Positions 18,284 through 26,966 of a stretch of DNA of 64,000 bases are shown here, piece after piece. Location: assembly GCF_042610495.1 (NCBI RefSeq), contig NZ_JBHGAP010000005.1:158330-222329 (forward strand). The letters are read 5' to 3'. A program made the position numbers and the translations under genes. The DNA is from RU20A sp042610495. Lineage in GTDB: Bacteria > Pseudomonadota > Alphaproteobacteria > Rhizobiales > Rhizobiaceae. The notes below the pieces were generated by a model. The model ran no database searches. It had not been told where the DNA came from and saw only the letters and a program-made list of their open reading frames with translations. How positions within the stretch are numbered: the first letter of the stretch is position 1; each line of letters opens with the position of its first letter.

Positions 18284-18979
18284 ATGAGCATGAGACACGT
18301 AAGGATGGGCGCGGCGGCACTGATCGTCAGCCTCGCCGCGACGACGGCCGCCGTGGCACAGCCGATGATGGAACGTCCGGCCGGTTTTTCGACGGACCGC
18401 AACGTGGTTCCCGTCGCCAACAAGAAGATGCCGGACCGCAAATATGCCCGCACCCGGGTGCGGCTCGTAACGGACGAGCCGGTGGGCACGATAATCGTCG
18501 ATACCAACAACAAGTTTCTTTATCTGGTGGACGGCGAAAACCGTGCCACGCGCTATGGCATCGGCGTCGGCCGCGAGGGCTTCGGCTGGTCGGGCGTCGT
18601 GAAGGTCGGCCGCAAGGCCGAATGGCCGGGATGGACGCCGCCGCCGGAAATGCGCGCCCGCGAGGCCCGCAAGGGCCATATCCTGCCCGCCTACCAGCCC
18701 GGCGGCGAGGACAATCCGCTCGGCGCCCGCGCGCTCTACCTGCACAACAAGGGCGGCCACGACACGGCCTTTCGCATCCACGGCACCAACCAGCCCTGGT
18801 CGATCGGCCAGAACATGTCGTCCGGCTGCATCCGCATGATGAACAAGGACGTCACCGACCTCTACGACCGCGTGCCCGTCGGCTCCAAGGTCATCGTCGT
18901 CGGCCCCGGCAATCGGCAGGGCAAGGTGAGCTTCGACGACCGCGGCGTCGATTTCTTCCGGCAGCTGTTCGGGGGGTGA
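18284..18979 (+). CDS. L,D-transpeptidase (YkuD family)
   Basis: 231 residues from ATG 18284, preceded by GGGGAGAAGGA. A signal peptide (MGAAALIVSLAATTAAVAQP) is followed by a short spacer and a YkuD domain: IVDTNNKFLYLVDG, FRIHGTNQPWSIG and SSGCIRMMNKDV with catalytic Cys. Sequence around the active site is nearly the same as in the preceding LDT, so the pair looks like a tandem duplication, but it lacks the Gln/Tyr-rich linker. Periplasmic peptidoglycan cross-linking is the expected role. Confidence 0.92.
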   Translation: MSMRHVRMGAAALIVSLAATTAAVAQPMMERPAGFSTDRNVVPVANKKMPDRKYARTRVRLVTDEPVGTIIVDTNNKFLYLVDGENRATRYGIGVGREGFGWSGVVKVGRKAEWPGWTPPPEMRAREARKGHILPAYQPGGEDNPLGARALYLHNKGGHDTAFRIHGTNQPWSIGQNMSSGCIRMMNKDVTDLYDRVPVGSKVIVVGPGNRQGKVSFDDRGVDFFRQLFGG

Positions 18980-19008
18980 TGGGGGCTGTAGGGCGGCGAG
19001 CTGGGATT

Positions 19009-19179
19009 ACCCCCCTCTGCCCTGCCGGGCATCTCCCCCGCAAGGGGGGAGATCGGATGGGCGGACCGGCTTCCCGCCTCGTGCCATCAGCGATTGCGTC
19101 GATGGCGAGGAGCGCCAAGCCTGCAGCCTGCGGATCTCCCCCCTTGCGGGGGAGATGCCCGGCAGGGCAGAGGGGGTGT
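19009..19179. repeat. Paired inverted RIME-like palindromes
   Basis: The 334-base gap after the second L,D-transpeptidase is mostly this repeat. One copy is ACCCCCCTCTGCCCTGCCGG with TCTCCCCCGCAAGGGGGGAGA at about 19033-19053. The inverted copy is TCTCCCCCCTTGCGGGGGAGA at about 19135-19155, then GCCGGGCAGAGGG-type sequence. The two enclose about 80 bases of unrelated sequence, the same plan as at 11393-11579. I see nothing else between 18980 and 19313. Confidence 0.8.
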
Positions 19180-19313
19180 GTGCGACACTTTCCTCAGCGC
19201 TCCGCCCCAGGCGAAAGCCCATCGCGCCCGCCCCGAATTTCATGCAACTGTCATATATCCGGGGCGGCGGGGTGCTATGGAAGGGCTCTCGTTAGCCTTC
19301 CCGGATCTGCCCC

Positions 19314-19982
19314 ATGCGTTCGACCGCCCGCCTTGCCGCCCTTCTCTGCGCCAGCACCCTCATCTTCACCGCCGCCCCTGCCCTTTCGGAAGACCTGCAA
19401 TTCTCCGTCTATGGCGGCTACCAGACGGCGCCGCACAGCGGGGTGACGACGAGCGACGGCACGCATTTCACGGCCGGCTGGGAAGGCAAGTCCTTCGCCA
19501 GCCCGCCCTATTACGGTGGCCGCGCCACCTGGTGGCTGCAGTCGCTGGGCGAGCCGGACCTCGGTCTCTCGATCGATTTTTCCCATGCCAAGGTCTATGC
19601 GGGCGGCGATACCTTCGCGAAAACGCCGGGCTGGACGCATTTCGAATTCACCGACGGCCTGAACCTCCTGACGGTGAACGCCCTCTACCGCTTCACCGAG
19701 CCGGGCCGGGCCTGGACACCCTATGTCGGCCTCGGCGCCGGCATCAACATTCCGCACGTCGAAGTCACCCGCCCCTCCGGCCGCACCTTCGGCTATCAGG
19801 TGGGCGGCGCCACATTGCAGGCGCAGGCCGGCGTCTCCTACGCCATCACCGACAACTGGTCTGTTTTCACCGAGTACAAGGGCAACTACTCCTGGGTGAA
19901 CGTCGATATCGACAGCGGCGCGAAGCTGAAGACGAACGTGCTGACCAATGCGGTGAATGTGGGCGTGTCCTATCATTTCTGA
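19314..19982 (+). CDS. Outer-membrane beta-barrel protein (possibly LpxQ-type lipid A oxidase)
   Basis: 222 residues. A signal peptide (LAALLCASTLIFTAAPALSE) precedes alternating aromatic/polar strands (LQFSVYGGYQTAPHS, YVGLGAGINIPHVEV, WSVFTEYKGNYSWVNV), and the chain ends VNVGVSYHF with the terminal Phe of outer-membrane barrels. Length and the early GGYQTAPHS segment remind me of rhizobial LpxQ, which oxidises the proximal glucosamine of lipid A to 2-aminogluconate. That assignment is from memory of the family and is not proven here; a small porin-like barrel is the alternative. Confidence 0.78.
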   Translation: MRSTARLAALLCASTLIFTAAPALSEDLQFSVYGGYQTAPHSGVTTSDGTHFTAGWEGKSFASPPYYGGRATWWLQSLGEPDLGLSIDFSHAKVYAGGDTFAKTPGWTHFEFTDGLNLLTVNALYRFTEPGRAWTPYVGLGAGINIPHVEVTRPSGRTFGYQVGGATLQAQAGVSYAITDNWSVFTEYKGNYSWVNVDIDSGAKLKTNVLTNAVNVGVSYHF

Positions 19983-20067
19983 TGGGGTGTGCCGGTGGCG
20001 TGAGCGGCTGGCATGCATGGCCTACGGGGCATTGGCCCTTTGGTTTCCAGGTCGTCCCCACACTCCG

Positions 20068-20153
20068 CCGTCATCCTCGGGCTTGATCCGAGGATCCACG
20101 GCCGCACACGGCGATTGCCGCATGGATGCTCGGGTCAAGCCCGAGCATGACGG
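20068..20153. repeat. Large imperfect palindrome (rhizobial intergenic repeat)
   Basis: Outer arms CCGTCATCC...TGGATGCTCGGG... form CCGTCAT and ATGACGG at the ends of an 86-base unit. Each half has its own hairpin: CCTCGGGCTTGATCCGAGG (about 20075-20093) and GCTCGGGTCAAGCCCGAGC (about 20128-20146). It lies in the 380-base gap before glcF, where I see no gene. Confidence 0.75.
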
Positions 20154-20362
20154 GAGGGTGGGGTGGCGGCCGCACCCAAGTCGAGCGACATGCCCACGCA
20201 AAACAGAGGTGATGACCGCAGGTGTGGCGACGGGCGTACCCTCGTGGCAAATTGACGGTGAGTTGGCAGCCACGTTCATGAAGAGGGAGAGAGATTGACC
20301 TGAGTGGGAGACGAGCCGTCGCGATATCCGCCCCCTCCCCTCACCTCAATCGCAGCCGCCCC

Positions 20363-21670
20363 TCACACGCGACCCGCCATCGCGGCGGGCTTCGGGCCGC
20401 CATAGGCCCAGTCCAGCAGTTCCACCGTGTGGACGATCGGCACCGCCGTGCCGGTGGCGATCTGGGTGATGCAGCCGATGTTGCCGGTGGCGATCACGTC
20501 GGGCTTCGTGGCCTCGAGATTCTTCACCTTGCGGGCCTTCAGCCTATCGGAAATCTCAGACTGGAGGATGTTGTAGGTGCCCGCGGAACCGCAGCAGAGA
20601 TGCCCTTCGGCGGGATCGCGCACGGTGAAACCCGCCGCCTTCAGGAGCAGTTTCGGCGCCAGTGTGATCTTCTGGCCGTGCTGCATGGAGCAGGCGGAGT
20701 GGTAGGTGACCGTCAGCTTGCGGGGCTCCTGGCGGGGCAGGTCGAGCGTTGCGAGGTATTCGGTGATGTCTTTCGCAAGTCCGGAGATGCGCGCCGCTTT
20801 TTCCGCATAGGCGGGATCGAGCCGCAGCATGTGGCCGTAGTCCTTGATCGTCGTGCCGCAGCCCGACGCGGTGATCAGGATGGCGTCGAGCCCGCCGCGC
20901 TCGATCTCGCGGGTCCACACATCGACGTTGCGCCGGGCGCTCGCCAGCGCTTCCTCTTCCCGCCCCATGTGGTGGACGAGCGAGCCGCAGCAGCCCTCGC
21001 CCTCGGGAATGACGACCTCGATGCCGATGCGGGCGAGGAGGCGCAGTGTGGCCTCGTTGATCTCCGGCTTCAGCACCGGCTGGGCGCAGCCCGAGAGGAT
21101 GGCGACACGGCCGCGCCTTTCGGCCGTCGCGAGCCGCGTGCCGGGAACCGCGGAGGCGGACGGCGCCGGCACGCGGCCGGGCGCGAGATCCAGCATGTTG
21201 CCCAGTGGCCGCGTGGCGGCAAAGCGCTTCAAGAGACCGGCAAAGGGGCGGCCAAGGCTTGCGGCCTTCAGCGCCAGCCGAAAACGCGCCGGATGCGGCA
21301 GCACGAAGGCGAGCAGCGCCCGCGTCAGGCGATCCGGCAGCGGCCGCGTGTAGGTCTTTTCGATATGGACGCGGGCGTGATCGACGAGATGCATATAATC
21401 GACGCCCGACGGACAGGTGGTCGTGCAGGAGAGGCACGAGAGGCAGCGGTCGATATGCGTGACCGTCTCCTTGTCGGCGGCACGGCCGTTTTCCAGCATG
21501 TCCTTGATGAGGTAGATGCGCCCGCGCGGACTGTCGAGCTCGTCGCCGAGCGTCACATAGGTCGGACAGGTGGCCGTGCAAAAGCCGCAATGCACGCAGC
21601 GCCGCAGGATCTTTTCGGACTCGGCCACATGCGGATCGGCAAGCTGCGCGGGGGAGAAACTGGTCTGCAT
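20363..21670 (-). CDS. glcF: Glycolate oxidase iron-sulfur subunit
   Basis: 435 residues. Two [4Fe-4S] motifs near the N-terminus (CVHCGFCTATCPTY around residue 25; CLSCLSCTTTCPSGVDY around residue 76) are followed by two CCG domains (EGCCGSLVHHMG; HSACSMQHGQ ... LCCGSAGTYNILQ). It passes electrons from the GlcD/GlcE flavoprotein to the respiratory chain at the inner membrane during oxidation of glycolate to glyoxylate. Its start overlaps the glcE stop (TGATG), so it is the last gene of a coupled glcDEF operon. Confidence 0.95.
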   Translation of the reverse strand: MQTSFSPAQLADPHVAESEKILRRCVHCGFCTATCPTYVTLGDELDSPRGRIYLIKDMLENGRAADKETVTHIDRCLSCLSCTTTCPSGVDYMHLVDHARVHIEKTYTRPLPDRLTRALLAFVLPHPARFRLALKAASLGRPFAGLLKRFAATRPLGNMLDLAPGRVPAPSASAVPGTRLATAERRGRVAILSGCAQPVLKPEINEATLRLLARIGIEVVIPEGEGCCGSLVHHMGREEEALASARRNVDVWTREIERGGLDAILITASGCGTTIKDYGHMLRLDPAYAEKAARISGLAKDITEYLATLDLPRQEPRKLTVTYHSACSMQHGQKITLAPKLLLKAAGFTVRDPAEGHLCCGSAGTYNILQSEISDRLKARKVKNLEATKPDVIATGNIGCITQIATGTAVPIVHTVELLDWAYGGPKPAAMAGRV

Positions 21671-22869
21671 CAGGCAGCCTTTCCGGAAAAGATGCCCGCG
21701 GGATCGATCGACGCGCGGATGCGGGTGGTGAGGGCTTCGAGGGCGGGGGAGACGGGGTGTTCGGCGGGCGTTGCCGAAAGCGAAGCAGCGTCGGCGCGGA
21801 TGAGGGTGGCGTGGGCGGTGCCGGGGAGTTTTTCGGCGTAGCCGCGCACCAACGCCGCCTCGGGTCCGGCCTCCATGCGCATCCAGACGAGGCCGCCCTG
21901 CCAGTCGTAGAAGCAGTCGATGCCGGCCTGCAGGCGCAGCGCGGCGATGAGGCGCTGACCTTCCATGGGGGCGGCGGAGACGCGCCAGAGGGCGCGCGTC
22001 GTGCCGTCGGCATAGGGTTTCGCATCGCGGATCTCCTGCCAGAGGGCGATGGTCGCGTCGCGGTCGAGGCGGGTGACGGGGGCGAAGGGCGCCATGGCGG
22101 CGGTAAGCTTTTCGAGGCGCACCGCGACGGAGGCGGCAAGACCTTCGAGGCGGAGCACGGTGGCGGCGCCTTCGGGAAGATGTCCGCCGAGGAAGCGGCC
22201 GCGCACGCTTTCGGGCAGGTGGGCGGCACCGGAAACCTCGACGGGCAGGCTCATGGCAGCCGCCATGGCGCGGGCGGCGGCTTCGTCGTCGAGGCCGGAA
22301 AGCACGATGGTCGCGGCGGTTTCCGGCACGGGCAGCAGGCGGAAGGTGACTTCGCTCATCAGCGCCAGCGTGCCGCGCGAGCCGGCCATCAGCTTGACGA
22401 GGTCGAGGCCGGTGACGTTCTTCATGACGCGGCCGCCGGACTTCACCGCTTCGCCGCTGCCGTTGACGAAGCGGACGCCGAGCAGGCTGTCGCGCGCCGC
22501 GCCCGCCACGAAACGGCGGGGTCCTGATGCATTTGTGGCGAAGACGCCGCCGATGGTCGGCTCGCCCGCCGTGCCCAGAACGGGGCGGAGATCATGGGGC
22601 TCGAAGGCGAGCATCTGCCGGTGGGCGGCCAGAGCGGCCTCGATTTCCGCAAGGGGCGTGCCGGCGCGCGCGGTCATGGTCATTTCGGCCGGCTCGTAGG
22701 CGGTGATGCCGGTGAGGCCGGACGTGGAGAGAATGGTGGCGCCTTCGCCCGCGACGCGCATGCTGCGGGTGCCGCCGCCACGGATGGCAAGCGCGCGGCC
22801 GTCGGCGGCCGCAGCGCGGATCATCTCGGCGGCTTCGGCCTCGCTCGTGGGGTTCAGCATATCGGGCAT
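21670..22869 (-). CDS. glcE: Glycolate oxidase FAD-binding subunit
   Basis: 399 residues, a shortened relative of GlcD. The FAD_binding_4 domain has ALAIRGGGTRSM near residue 30, GTAGEPTIGGVFATNASGPR near residue 105 and GRVMKNVTGLDLVKLMAGS. The C-terminal FAD-linked oxidase domain is reduced. Together with GlcD it forms the flavin part of glycolate oxidase. It starts 66 bases downstream of the glcD stop and is coupled to glcF. Confidence 0.94.
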   Translation of the reverse strand: MPDMLNPTSEAEAAEMIRAAAADGRALAIRGGGTRSMRVAGEGATILSTSGLTGITAYEPAEMTMTARAGTPLAEIEAALAAHRQMLAFEPHDLRPVLGTAGEPTIGGVFATNASGPRRFVAGAARDSLLGVRFVNGSGEAVKSGGRVMKNVTGLDLVKLMAGSRGTLALMSEVTFRLLPVPETAATIVLSGLDDEAAARAMAAAMSLPVEVSGAAHLPESVRGRFLGGHLPEGAATVLRLEGLAASVAVRLEKLTAAMAPFAPVTRLDRDATIALWQEIRDAKPYADGTTRALWRVSAAPMEGQRLIAALRLQAGIDCFYDWQGGLVWMRMEAGPEAALVRGYAEKLPGTAHATLIRADAASLSATPAEHPVSPALEALTTRIRASIDPAGIFSGKAA

Positions 22870-22935
22870 GGAGAGATCCGGGGTTCGGGCCGCGGTTCAG
22901 CGGCCGTTGAGAAGGAGCGAACGGATGCGGGCCGG

Positions 22936-24420
22936 TTAGGAGGCGGTGGCGAGACGGGGTGAGTCTACTCGCTTTGCGGCGGCGGATGAGGGCCGGCCGT
23001 CGAGCGGGAAGACCTTCGACGGGTTCATGATCCAGTCCGGGTCGAAGGCGGCGCGCACGGCCATCTGCTGGTTGAGATCGACCGCGGCGAACTGGTGGCG
23101 CATCAGGTCGCGCTTCTCGATGCCCACGCCATGCTCGCCGGTGAGGCAGCCGCCGGCATCGACGCAGAGCTTGAGGATATCGTTGCCGGCCGCTTCGGCG
23201 CGGGCGGCGTCTTCGGGGTCATTGGCGTTGAAGAGGATGAGCGGGTGCATATTGCCGTCGCCGGCGTGGAAGACATTGGCGACGCGCAGGCCGTAGCCGG
23301 CGACGATCTCGGCGGTCTTTTCGAGCACGTAGGGCAGCTTGCCGAGCGGCACGGTGCCATCCATGCAGATATAATCGGAGATACGGCCCGTGGCGCCGAA
23401 GGCGGATTTGCGGCCCTTCCAGATCAGGGCCGCCTCGGTTGCCGACTGGCATTCGCGGATGGTGGAGACGCCGTGGCGGCGGGCGATCTCGATGATGGCG
23501 GCGAGCATGGCGTCCATCTCGGCCTCGGAGCCCTCGACCTCGACGATCAGGAGAGCCTCGACATCGAGCGGATAGCCGGCCTTGGCGAAGGCCTCGCAGA
23601 TCTCGATCGCCGGCTTGTCCATGAACTCGATGGCGACGGGGATGATGCCGGTGCCGATGACCTCGGCCACGCAGGCGCCGGCCTCGACCGACGACGGGAA
23701 GCCGAAGAGCACGGGGCGCGCGCCCTCGGGCTTGGCGATCAGGCGGACGGTCGCTTCGGTGACGATGCCGAGCTGGCCTTCGGAGCCGCAGACGAGACCG
23801 AGCAGATCGAGGCCGGCCGCATCCAGCGCCTTGCCGCCGAGCTCGATGACGGTGCCGTCGAAGAGCACCATGGTCACGCCCAGCAGATTGTTGGTGGTGA
23901 CGCCGTATTTCAGGCAGTGGGCGCCGCCTGAGTTCATGCCGATGTTGCCGCCGATGGTGCAGGCGAGCTGCGAGCTCGGGTCCGGGGCGTAGAAGAAACC
24001 GTCGGCGGAGACCGCCTCGGAAATCGAGAGATTGGTGACGCCGGCCTGAACGGTGGCGGTGCGGTTCGGCAGGTCCACTTCCAGGATGCGGTTGAGTTTG
24101 GAGAGGCCGATGACGACGGCATCTTCCTGCGGGATGGCGCCGCCGGAGAGCGAGGTGCCGGCGCCGCGCGGCACGACGGGAATGCCGTAGCGGCTGCAAT
24201 ATTTGAGCAGCGCCGAAACCTGCGCGGTGGTTTCCGGCAGGGCGACGGCGAGCGGCAGGCGGCGGTAGGAGACGAAGGCGTCCGTTTCGAAGGGCACAAG
24301 GCCGCGCGCGTCGCTGATCAGGCAGCCCTTGGGCAGGAGATCGGCGAGATCGGAGACGATGACGGCGCGGCGGTCGAGGACGGCGCGGCGCGGCTCGAGA
24401 AAGGCGATCGGCTGGTGCAT
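22936..24420 (-). CDS. glcD: Glycolate oxidase subunit GlcD (FAD-linked)
   Basis: 494 residues from ATG 24420, preceded by AGGGAGG. The FAD-binding domain contains VVPRGAGTSLSGGAIPQED near residue 85 and CTIGGNIGMNSGGAHCLKYG near residue 150. The FAD-linked oxidase C-terminal domain includes NVFHAGDGNMHPLI and LTGEHGVGIEKRD, with flavin- and substrate-binding His residues. It oxidises glycolate (or D-lactate-like 2-hydroxyacids) to glyoxylate. First gene of glcDEF, divergent from a LysR gene that may control it. Confidence 0.94.
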   Translation of the reverse strand: MHQPIAFLEPRRAVLDRRAVIVSDLADLLPKGCLISDARGLVPFETDAFVSYRRLPLAVALPETTAQVSALLKYCSRYGIPVVPRGAGTSLSGGAIPQEDAVVIGLSKLNRILEVDLPNRTATVQAGVTNLSISEAVSADGFFYAPDPSSQLACTIGGNIGMNSGGAHCLKYGVTTNNLLGVTMVLFDGTVIELGGKALDAAGLDLLGLVCGSEGQLGIVTEATVRLIAKPEGARPVLFGFPSSVEAGACVAEVIGTGIIPVAIEFMDKPAIEICEAFAKAGYPLDVEALLIVEVEGSEAEMDAMLAAIIEIARRHGVSTIRECQSATEAALIWKGRKSAFGATGRISDYICMDGTVPLGKLPYVLEKTAEIVAGYGLRVANVFHAGDGNMHPLILFNANDPEDAARAEAAGNDILKLCVDAGGCLTGEHGVGIEKRDLMRHQFAAVDLNQQMAVRAAFDPDWIMNPSKVFPLDGRPSSAAAKRVDSPRLATAS

Positions 24421-24498
24421 GGTTGTCCTCCCTGAAACCGCCATCGTCGTCAGCGGAACGTCAGCCCCAAGCCTAGCGGATGTGGCAGGCGCGGTCAC

Positions 24499-24526
24499 TG
24501 GTCATTTTTCTTTACCACTTGGACCA
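24499..24526. promoter_or_regulatory. Possible operator in the glcD/LysR intergenic region
   Basis: TGGTC (24499-24503) and GACCA (24522-24526) form an inverted repeat in an AT-rich stretch between the divergent glcD and LysR genes. An overlapping pair, ACTTGG (24517) and CCAAGG (24543), is also present. Position fits a regulator site for either the LysR protein or a FadR-type factor. Weak, by inspection only. Confidence 0.25.
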
Positions 24527-24598
24527 TGCCTTTGCCACTGCACCAAGGTCGGCGAAAATGCTAAGAACTTTTGCCGTTAGGGAATAAATGGAGCGGGC

Positions 24599-25495
24599 AT
24601 GACGCATCTGGAAGACCTCGACATTTTCGCCCGCGTCGTTTCCACCGGCTCCATGTCGGCGGCGGGGCGGGCGCTGGGGCTGTCGCCGGCGGTGATCTCC
24701 AAGCGCATCAAGCGGCTGGAGGACCGGCTGGGAACGCGGCTTTTGCAGCGCACGACCCGGCAGATCTCGCTGACGGAGGCGGGCGAAGGCTTTCACGCGC
24801 GCATCCGCTCCGTGCTCGGCGCCATCGAGGAGGCGGAGGCCTTCGTCTCAGGCCGGTCCGGACAGGCGCAGGGCACGCTGAAGATTTCGGCGCCGACCTC
24901 CTTCGGCCGCCAGCATATCGCCCCGCATCTCGTGCCCTTCATGCGGGCGCATCCGGAGCTGACGATCAACCTGATGCTCTCGGACGATTTCACCGACATC
25001 GTCGCCGGCGGCTTCGATCTCGCGGTCCGGATCGGTGACCTCTCCGATTCGAGCCTTGTCGCCAGACGGCTGGCGCCGGTGCGCCGCCTGCTCTGCGCGG
25101 CACCGGCCTATCTCGAAAAACACGGCATGCCCGAAAGGATCGAGGATCTCGCCCGCCACATCCTGCTGCCGGCCCACAATCACGATGCGTGGAGGCTGGA
25201 GGGACCGGACGGGGCCATCACCTACCGGCCGGAAGGACCGCTCACCACCAATTCCTCCGAGGTGATCCGCGAGGCGGTGATCTCCGGGCTCGGGATCGCG
25301 CTGCGCTCCACCTGGGATATCGGCCGGGAGCTGAAGGAGGGCCGGCTGGTGCAGGTGCTGCCGGCCTATGAGGGATCAAAGACCCTGGCGCTCTCGGCGG
25401 TTTATCCGAGCCGGCAGTTCCTGCCGGTCAAGGTCAGGCTGTTCATCGATTATCTCGCGGGGCTTTACGGGCCGGTGCCCTACTGGGAGGGGTGA
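24599..25495 (+). CDS. LysR-family transcriptional regulator
   Basis: 298 residues. The N-terminal winged helix-turn-helix reads FARVVSTGSMSAAGRALGLS then AVISKRIKRLEDRLGTRLLQ (about residues 9-48), followed by TTRQISLTEAG. The C-terminal substrate-binding domain has LKISAPTSFGRQHIAP and GIALRSTWDIGRELKEG. It belongs to the DsdC/CrgA-like group. It is divergent from glcDEF with a 178-base intergenic region, so control of glycolate oxidation is a reasonable guess. Confidence 0.92.
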   Translation: MTHLEDLDIFARVVSTGSMSAAGRALGLSPAVISKRIKRLEDRLGTRLLQRTTRQISLTEAGEGFHARIRSVLGAIEEAEAFVSGRSGQAQGTLKISAPTSFGRQHIAPHLVPFMRAHPELTINLMLSDDFTDIVAGGFDLAVRIGDLSDSSLVARRLAPVRRLLCAAPAYLEKHGMPERIEDLARHILLPAHNHDAWRLEGPDGAITYRPEGPLTTNSSEVIREAVISGLGIALRSTWDIGRELKEGRLVQVLPAYEGSKTLALSAVYPSRQFLPVKVRLFIDYLAGLYGPVPYWEG

Positions 25496-25510
25496 CGCCC
25501 GGATCCGTCA

Positions 25511-26800
25511 TCAGGCATCGCCATGCTCCTTGTCTTCCTCGGCATGGCGGTTGCGGATGCGGCGCACGATCAGCCAGACGCCGATGACGGCGACGGGCAC
25601 GAAGGCGCCCGTCAGCACGCCGGGATCGATGGGCACGAGATCGTGGCCGATCGCCTTGGCGAGATAGCCGAAGAGGCCGACGACGTAATAGGAGATGGCG
25701 GCGACCGACAGGCCTTCGACGGTCTGCTGCAGGCGAAGCTGCAGGCGGGCGCGGCGGTCCATGGAGGAGAGCAGCGTCGCGTTCTGCCGCTCCAGTTCCA
25801 CATCCACCCAGCTTCTGAGTAGCGCGGTGGCGCGAGCGAGCTTGCGCGAGAGATTGGCCTGCTGTTCCTCGATGGACTGGCAGGTGCGCATGGCGGGTGC
25901 AAGACGCCGTTCAAGGAAGGTGCCGAGCGTTTCGTAGCCTGGCACGCCGGTCTCGCCGAGCGCGCGGATGCGCTCCTGCACGATGCCGTAATAGGCGCGG
26001 CTGGCGCCGAAGCGGTAGAGGCTGAGGGCGGCGCCCGCTTCCAGTTCGGCGGCGAGGCGGGTGATTTCGGACAGTTGCCGGTCGGCGGTTTCGCGTACGC
26101 CGCCCTTCATGTGCTGGGTAATTGCCGTCAGGCCGTTTTCGATGCGGCGCACATCCGGCCAGAGCGACTGGGCCAGCGGCAGGCCCATCATGGCGAGCGT
26201 GCGATAGGTTTCGATGTCGAGCAGGCGCTGGACGAGCGCGCCGCGTCCGGCCTCCGTCAGGGAGCGGTCGATGACGAGGATCTGCGTCATACCGTCACCG
26301 TTCTGGCGAAAATCGGTGACGACGAGGGCCTGCCCGTTCTTGGCCTCGCTGAAGCAGAGGCTGGTCTGGTCGAACTGGGCGATCGCCTCGCGGGTCTCCT
26401 CGCTGTCCGGGCGCACTTCGAGGCGGATGGCCGAGATCAGCGTGCCCGGCGGCGGAAAGCCGTCGCCGAAGGGATGCTGCGTGACATCGGCGCCGAACTT
26501 TTCCGGCACGGGGCCGTCCCAGAAATAGGTGGAGAATTCCGTGTGGCGCTCCCAGCGCAGCGTTCCGGGCCCCCAGCTCATGGCGTGGTGATTGGCCTCG
26601 CGCGCCGGCGGCGAGACGCCGCGCGAGCGCGACAGCTCGGCCATCACCGCCTGATCGACCGAGGAACCGCCTTCCGTCAGAAAGGCGAGCTGCAGGATTA
26701 CACGCGGCGAGCCGACCAGCACATAGGGCCGCGAATGGATCTCCCCGAGCGCCTGGGCCCGCGCCGTGGCGGGCGGAAATTCGAACATGCGACGTGCCAT
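25511..26800 (-). CDS. DUF3422 family membrane-anchored protein
   Basis: 429 residues from ATG 26800, preceded by GGGGGAG. The N-terminus FEFPPATARAQALGEIHSRP and the following WGPGTLRWERHTEFSTYFWD segment are the hallmark of DUF3422 proteins, common in alphaproteobacteria and of unknown function. The middle is helical. The last ~70 residues have two hydrophobic helices (VEGLSVAAISYYVVGLFGYL; VLTGAFVPVAVIGVWLIV), so the bulk probably faces the cytoplasm anchored at the C-terminus. It ends tail-to-tail 15 bases from the LysR gene. Confidence 0.85.
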   Translation of the reverse strand: MARRMFEFPPATARAQALGEIHSRPYVLVGSPRVILQLAFLTEGGSSVDQAVMAELSRSRGVSPPAREANHHAMSWGPGTLRWERHTEFSTYFWDGPVPEKFGADVTQHPFGDGFPPPGTLISAIRLEVRPDSEETREAIAQFDQTSLCFSEAKNGQALVVTDFRQNGDGMTQILVIDRSLTEAGRGALVQRLLDIETYRTLAMMGLPLAQSLWPDVRRIENGLTAITQHMKGGVRETADRQLSEITRLAAELEAGAALSLYRFGASRAYYGIVQERIRALGETGVPGYETLGTFLERRLAPAMRTCQSIEEQQANLSRKLARATALLRSWVDVELERQNATLLSSMDRRARLQLRLQQTVEGLSVAAISYYVVGLFGYLAKAIGHDLVPIDPGVLTGAFVPVAVIGVWLIVRRIRNRHAEEDKEHGDA

Positions 26801-26966
26801 GGCGGCGCTCCCCCTTTTCCCATGACCATGGTTAGCAAGCATGGGCGAAAAAGCAAAAGCCTCATTCGCGTGCCTTGCCGATGTGACGGTTTGCGGGCTG
26901 GCTGCTTGCGACCCGCAGGGCGCGTGTGCCATCACTGGATGGCATCGAGCAGGCGGAGGAGAAGCC

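Noticed and set aside
20429..21841. A 470-codon plus-strand open frame
   Set aside because: Antisense to glcF and the end of glcE; low-complexity Arg/Asp/Gly composition and no motif.
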